Source of the DNA: DASTCC01 sp035711465
Lineage (GTDB): Bacteria > Acidobacteriota > Vicinamibacteria > Vicinamibacterales > SCN-69-37
Length of the DNA stretch: 41,229 nt
Direction: 5' to 3'
NCBI GenBank assembly: GCA_035711465.1
Contig: DASTCC010000368.1
Span: forward strand, 1-41,229
Part shown: positions 37,448 to 41,229 of the stretch, piece by piece
Numbering within the stretch: position 1 is the first letter of the stretch
How the letters are laid out: each line of letters begins with the position of its first letter
Notes under the pieces: model-generated
Database searches by the model: none
Told to the model about the DNA's origin: nothing
Seen by the model: the letters and a program-made list of their open reading frames with translations, nothing else
Made by a program: the position numbers and the translations under genes

Positions 37448-37489
37448 GAAGTTCTGAGTTCCAAGTTCACAGGTCCAAGTTCGAAGTTC
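37448..37489. repeat. Copy of the AAGTTC repeat family
   Basis: Contains AAGTTCTGAGTTC (37449-37461) and CCAAGTTCGAAGTTC (37475-37489), both also exact in the right arm of the large palindrome (36072-36084 and 36063-36077). The two words occur in swapped order. It lies just before the radical SAM gene, in the same orientation as that arm. Confidence 0.65.
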
Positions 37490-37537
37490 GCCGTTGCGAA
37501 CCGCCGAGAGGTGTATCCTGCCTCCGAGGTTCCACCG

Positions 37538-39046
37538 ATGCGCGTCCTGCTCCTGTCGATGCCCGACGCCTTCGAGCACACGCCGCCGCTGACGATGCGG
37601 ATGCCGAACGGGGCGCTGGCGTCGCTGGCCGGCAATATCGACCCGCACCACGAGGTCGCCATCGCCGACCTCATCCTCGCCCGCGACGACGTGCCCGGCA
37701 CGATCCGGCGGCTCCTCGCCCGGCACCGGCCCGACGTCGTCGGCTTGTCGATCATGACGTTCCAGCGTCTGACCGCGACACGTGTCGTCGCGCTGGTCCG
37801 CGCCGAACGTCCGGCGGCGCGGATTGTCGTCGGCGGCTACGATCCGTCGCTGGCGCCGGAGCTCTGGGAGCACGCCGGGTCGGGCGTCGACGCGGTGGTC
37901 TGCGGGGAAGGAGACATCACCTTCCGGGAGCTCCTGCGCGCCTGGGGCGGCGACGGCGATGTGAGATCGATCGCCGGCCTGTCCTTCCGCTCCGGCGATC
38001 GATTCGTCCGCAACCCGCCGCGGCCGGTGAGCCATCTCGGCGACGACGTCCGCCCACCGAACCGGGCCGCGCGCGTGCTCGAGGGCTACACGATTCTCGG
38101 CCGGCAGGTCGACGTCGTCGAGACCTCGCGCGGCTGCACCTACGACTGCAGCTTCTGCTCGATCGTCGAGATGCGCGGCCGCAACTTCCACACCTGGTCC
38201 TTCGATCGCGTCGTCGCCGACATCGGCGACGCCCGCCGCCGGGGCGCGCGGGCGATCTTCCTGGTCGACGACAACATCACCCTCAACATCGCCCGCTTCA
38301 AGGGGCTGTGCCAGGCGATCATCGATGCCGGGCTGACCGACATCGACTACATCGTCCAGGGCATGACGAGCGCGTTCGCGGCGAGCGGCGACGAGCTCGG
38401 GGCGTTGATGCGCCGCGCCGGCTTCCGCTACGTGTTCCTCGGGATCGAGAACGTGCTCGATCAGGATCTGGCGTTCCTGAAGGCGTCGGCGAAGAACGCC
38501 CGGCGCGAAGCCGGCCGGACCGTCGGCAGCGCGACCGCGCGCGCGATCGAAGTGATCCACCGCCACGGCATGTTCGTCGTCGGCGGCCTGATCGTCGGCA
38601 ATCCCTCTGACACGCGCGAATCGGTGCTGGCCAACCTCGCCTTCGCGCGCGCGAACATCGACTGGCCGTACATTCAGCATCCGACGCCCTATCCGGGCAC
38701 GCCGATGACGAAGGACTTCCGGGCCCGCGGTCTGATCGTGAGCGACGACGTCGAGGAGTACGACGGGACGACGGCGGTGGTGCGGACCGAGCACATGGAC
38801 GCGGAGGAGGTCGAGTTCATGCGCTGGCAAGCCGAGCGCTGGATGAAGGTCCGTCATCTGCCGGCCGTGGTCGCGCATCACCCCGGCTTCGTCGCCCGCA
38901 ACGGACTACGGATGCTGCGGCACACCTTCCGCGGCACCACCCTGAGAACATGGCTGAAGCTCGAGCCCGAGCGCGACGCCTTCCGCCGCTACAAGCAGAT
39001 CCGCCGTCGCGAACGCGACTACTTCGCATGCGCCAGCTCGTCGTGA
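37538..39046 (+). CDS. B12-binding-type radical SAM protein
   Basis: 502 residues. N-terminal Rossmann-like cobalamin-binding-type domain (RVLLLSMPDAFEHTPPLTM; VVGLSIMTFQRLTATRVVAL; VDAVVCGEGDITFRELL) and a TIM-barrel radical SAM domain with the cluster motif C200-TYD-C204-SF-C207, followed by DDNITLNIARFKGLC, FRYVFLGIENV and HRHGMFVVGGLIVGNPSDT. It belongs to the BchE/HpnP-like group that methylates or rearranges unactivated carbons, though the canonical DxHxxG cobalamin motif is not seen, as in several members. The substrate is unknown. The gene overlaps the START-like gene by 19 bases, so both products probably act together. GAGG nine bases before ATG 37538. Confidence 0.85.
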   Translation: MRVLLLSMPDAFEHTPPLTMRMPNGALASLAGNIDPHHEVAIADLILARDDVPGTIRRLLARHRPDVVGLSIMTFQRLTATRVVALVRAERPAARIVVGGYDPSLAPELWEHAGSGVDAVVCGEGDITFRELLRAWGGDGDVRSIAGLSFRSGDRFVRNPPRPVSHLGDDVRPPNRAARVLEGYTILGRQVDVVETSRGCTYDCSFCSIVEMRGRNFHTWSFDRVVADIGDARRRGARAIFLVDDNITLNIARFKGLCQAIIDAGLTDIDYIVQGMTSAFAASGDELGALMRRAGFRYVFLGIENVLDQDLAFLKASAKNARREAGRTVGSATARAIEVIHRHGMFVVGGLIVGNPSDTRESVLANLAFARANIDWPYIQHPTPYPGTPMTKDFRARGLIVSDDVEEYDGTTAVVRTEHMDAEEVEFMRWQAERWMKVRHLPAVVAHHPGFVARNGLRMLRHTFRGTTLRTWLKLEPERDAFRRYKQIRRRERDYFACASSS

Positions 39047-39846
39047 TCGGTCTCGCGACCGTGCTCGGCGCTGGCACAGCCGCCGCGCCGTCGGTGCCGG
39101 ACCTGCGTCCGCAGACGCTCGCCGCGTTCGAGCACTACGTCCGCGTCAACGAATCGCGCATGGAGCGCGAAGCCGACGGCGCGGCGCCCTTTCTCTGGAT
39201 CGACCGCCGCCCGAGCGCCGAGCGCGAGGCGATCATGCAGCGGCTGCGCACCGGAAAGGTCGAGGTCGCGAAGCTGGAGACCCGCGTGGACGGCAAGACG
39301 CTCGAGGTCCCGGACGGCATGGTCCATCACTGGATCGGCAGCGTGCTCCTGCCCGGTGTCCCGCTCGAGCGGGTGACGGCGTTCGTGCAGGACTACGATC
39401 GCTATCCCGAACGCTTCAGGCCATTCGTCAATCGCGCCCGCGTGCTCCGCCGCGACGGTCCGCGCTTCGAGGTGTTCATGCGGACCGTGACCGAGAAATG
39501 GATCACGGTCGTCATCGACGCCGACTACGTCATCGACTACGACATCACGGCGACGCGGGTGCGGACCAGGAACATCGCCACAAACCTTTTCGAGGTGCAC
39601 GACGCCGGCACGCCGCGCGAGCGCCGCACGCCGGTGGCCGACGGGCGCGGCTACGTCTGGCGGGTCAACAACTACTGCTCGTTCGAGGTCGTGCGCGAAG
39701 GGATCGTCGAGCAGTGCGAGACGATTTCGCTCAGCCGAGACATCCCGTTCGGCTTCGGGCTGATTCTCGGCAAGTTCGCGCGAGCCGTGCCGCGCGAGAC
39801 GCTGGAGTTCACGCTCGGGCACGTGCGGTCCGGCCTGATGCGCTGA
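39028..39846 (+). CDS. Exported START/SRPBCC-like protein
   Basis: 272 residues; the start overlaps the radical SAM gene by 19 bases in another frame. A signal peptide (RQLVVIGLATVLGAGTAAA) precedes a helical lead and a START-like beta domain: HHWIGSVLLPGVPLERVTAF, VQDYDRYPERFRPFV, RFEVFMRTVTEKWITVVI, YVWRVNNYCSFEVVREGIVE, and a final long helix that ends LEFTLGHVRSGLMR. START folds enclose a lipid or hydrophobic ligand; an envelope carrier for the product of the radical SAM enzyme is a reasonable guess, not shown. Close overlap implies translational coupling. A T-rich terminator follows the stop. Confidence 0.7.
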   Translation: MRQLVVIGLATVLGAGTAAAPSVPDLRPQTLAAFEHYVRVNESRMEREADGAAPFLWIDRRPSAEREAIMQRLRTGKVEVAKLETRVDGKTLEVPDGMVHHWIGSVLLPGVPLERVTAFVQDYDRYPERFRPFVNRARVLRRDGPRFEVFMRTVTEKWITVVIDADYVIDYDITATRVRTRNIATNLFEVHDAGTPRERRTPVADGRGYVWRVNNYCSFEVVREGIVEQCETISLSRDIPFGFGLILGKFARAVPRETLEFTLGHVRSGLMR

Positions 39847-39848
39847 AC

Positions 39849-39886
39849 GGCCGGCGCGGGGCGTCTTGCCGGCCTCCGGTTTTTTT
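39849..39886 (+). terminator. Rho-independent terminator with T7 run
   Basis: GGCCGGC (39849-39855) and GCCGGCC (39868-39874) form a perfect stem with a 12-base loop; seven T follow at 39880-39886 after TCCGG. It separates the START-like gene from glgB. The T-run runs into TTGACA (39885-39890), a perfect -35 hexamer. Confidence 0.65.
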
Positions 39887-39900
39887 GACAGAGTCCAGCC

Positions 39901-41229
39901 GTGGACCCGAATCTCGTCGCCGCCGATCCACGCCGGATCATTACGGACTACGAGGCGTACCTCTTCGGCGAAGGCCACTGGCTGCGCGCGTGGGAGAAGA
40001 TGGGCGCGCGTCCGGCGGCGATCGCCGGACGCCGCGGCTACTCGTTCGCCGTCTGGGCGCCGAACGCCCGGCGGGTGTCGGTGGTCGGTGACTTCAACGG
40101 CTGGGACGGCACACGCCATCCGATGCACCACCTCGGCGCGAGCGGTCTGTGGGAGACGTTCATCGCCGATGTCGGTCCCGGCGCGCTCTACAAGTTCGAG
40201 ATCCAGATCGGCATCGGCCTGACGATCACCAAGGCGGATCCCTTCGGCCTGCTGATGGAGCGGCCGCCCGAGACCGCGTCGATCACCGCCACGCTCGGAT
40301 CGCACGAGTGGCAGGACGCGGCGTGGATGGAGCGCCGCCGTGACGAGGGCACGCGGCTCGATCAGCCGATGGCGATCTACGAGGTCCATCCCGGTTCGTG
40401 GCGGCGCAATCCGGAGCAGGGACATCGATCGCTCACCTGGCGCGAGATGGCGACCGAGCTCGTCGGCTACGTCAAGACGCTCGGCTTCACGCACATCGAG
40501 CTGCTGCCGGTGATGGAGCACCCCTTCGGCGGGTCGTGGGGCTACCAGGTCTCAGGCTACTTCGCGACGTCGAGCCGCTTCGGCACGCCCGACGACTTCC
40601 GCTACTTCGTGGACAGCTGCCATCAGCACGGTATCGGCGTGATCATCGACTGGGTGCCGGGGCATTTTCCGAAGGACGCGCACGGCCTGGCGCGCTTCGA
40701 CGGGACCGCACTCTACGAGCACGAGGACCCGCGCATCGGCGAGCACCAGGACTGGGGCACGCTGATCTTCAACTACGGCCGCCACGAGGTTCGCAATTTC
40801 CTGCTCGCCAACGCGCTCTTCTGGCTCGAGTCGTTCCACATCGACGGCCTGCGGGTCGACGCGGTCGCGTCGATGCTCTATCTCGACTACAGCCGCAATG
40901 AAGGCGAGTGGATTCCCAACCAGTACGGCGGCCGCGAAAACCTGGAGGCGATCGACTTCCTGCGCGAGCTGAACATGCTCACGCACGAGCATCATCCCGG
41001 GACGGTGACGATCGCCGAGGAGTCGACGGCGTTCCCCGCGGTCAGCCGGCCGACGTGGGTCGGCGGCCTCGGCTTCACCTACAAGTGGAACATGGGCTGG
41101 ATGCACGACATCCTGACCTACGCCGCCAAGGATCCGCTGTACCGGCGCTGGGAGCATCGTCACCTGACGTTCTCGATGCTCTACGCGTGGAACGAGAACT
41201 TCATCCTGCCGTTCTCGCACGACGAAGTC
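39901..41229 (+). CDS. glgB: 1,4-alpha-glucan branching enzyme (5' part)
   Basis: The first 443 codons of the gene are present; the window ends inside it. The enzyme cuts alpha-1,4 glucan and rejoins the piece by an alpha-1,6 link to make branched glycogen. Residues about 15-115 are the CBM48 domain (YSFAVWAPNARRVSVVGDFN, then GWDG), and the N1 domain found in E. coli GlgB is absent. The amylase-type barrel follows with LPVMEHPFGGSWGYQVSGYF. The catalytic set is complete: nucleophile D320 (DGLRVDAVASM), acid E373 (TIAEEST) and D441 (FSHDEV), with exactly the spacings of E. coli D405, E458 and D526. GTG 39901 is taken as start; it has no good ribosome site. Confidence 0.9.
   Translation, partial: MDPNLVAADPRRIITDYEAYLFGEGHWLRAWEKMGARPAAIAGRRGYSFAVWAPNARRVSVVGDFNGWDGTRHPMHHLGASGLWETFIADVGPGALYKFEIQIGIGLTITKADPFGLLMERPPETASITATLGSHEWQDAAWMERRRDEGTRLDQPMAIYEVHPGSWRRNPEQGHRSLTWREMATELVGYVKTLGFTHIELLPVMEHPFGGSWGYQVSGYFATSSRFGTPDDFRYFVDSCHQHGIGVIIDWVPGHFPKDAHGLARFDGTALYEHEDPRIGEHQDWGTLIFNYGRHEVRNFLLANALFWLESFHIDGLRVDAVASMLYLDYSRNEGEWIPNQYGGRENLEAIDFLRELNMLTHEHHPGTVTIAEESTAFPAVSRPTWVGGLGFTYKWNMGWMHDILTYAAKDPLYRRWEHRHLTFSMLYAWNENFILPFSHDEV

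Noticed and set aside
1..41229. tRNA or rRNA genes
   Set aside because: No TFC-arm GGTTCRANTCC in a cloverleaf context and no rRNA core motifs were found on either strand by eye.

Overview
The window comes from a high-GC genome that most resembles an Acidobacteriota member, probably of the Vicinamibacteria. The main reason is three giant MacB/FtsX-type permeases of the acidobacterial 'ADOP' kind (duplicated FtsX halves in one chain), two of them next to PadR regulators. A VWFA-related secreted protein, a DUF4097 secreted protein, a cytochrome c/copper-oxygenase-like/TPR lipoprotein and PolX-like PHP proteins fit the same assignment. This is inference from gene content, not from a phylogenetic marker. 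No tRNA, rRNA, CRISPR array, transposase, integrase or phage gene was seen.

Layout. 1-2836: end of a PadR gene and ADOP permease 1. 2897-5673 (minus): two related FAD amine/glycine-oxidase-like proteins, the upstream one fused to a Rieske 2Fe-2S domain. 5899-7018 (minus): small lipoprotein and a DUF1003 membrane protein. 7170-8273 (plus): a PolX-like protein without a polymerase domain. It converges on a minus-strand cluster (8270-9054) of a basic peptide, a 51-residue bacterial metallothionein-like protein and a secreted IPT/TIG-like protein. 9215-13459 (plus): DUF4097 protein, ADOP permease 2 and a DUF4382 lipoprotein. 13517-13603 (minus): a 28-residue membrane microprotein. 13921-19725 (plus): cytochrome c/TPR lipoprotein, a decayed acyltransferase tail, DinB protein, a split YeeE/YedE pair, a membrane protein, a membrane-anchored PHP phosphoesterase and a small secreted protein. 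19727-21632 (minus): two conserved proteins of unknown function. 21848-25198 (plus): HemG-like flavodoxin, alkaline-phosphatase-superfamily lipoprotein and a small secreted protein. 25217-26880: an HTH regulator with an NmrA-like reductase, divergent from a VOC protein. 27019-28987 (plus): secreted protein and VWFA-related protein. 29002-35271 (minus): two PadR-controlled exporters, one ADOP and one ABC-2 ATPase/permease. 35404-37247: PhnB-like VOC protein and a repeat-flanked AAA ATPase. 37538-41229 (plus): B12-type radical SAM enzyme, START-like secreted protein and the first 443 codons of glgB.

The themes are envelope transport and envelope proteins, redox enzymes, and regulation by small local repressors. 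Both complete PadR genes have a readable sigma-70-like promoter with a palindrome at it, consistent with autorepression of the exporter operons. Several genes without a Shine-Dalgarno carry a TANNNT box 5-8 nt before the start codon, which suggests leaderless mRNAs.

The signals least explained by gene content are a dispersed palindromic repeat family built from AAGTTC/GAACTT words (strongest at 35972-36085, flanking the AAA ATPase), a hairpin that presents the Shine-Dalgarno of the DUF4382 gene in its loop, and two very small genes (28 and 51 residues) that are easily missed. I did not find a clear-cut new multi-gene system. The repeat family with its associated ATPase and the metallothionein cluster are the best candidates for follow-up.
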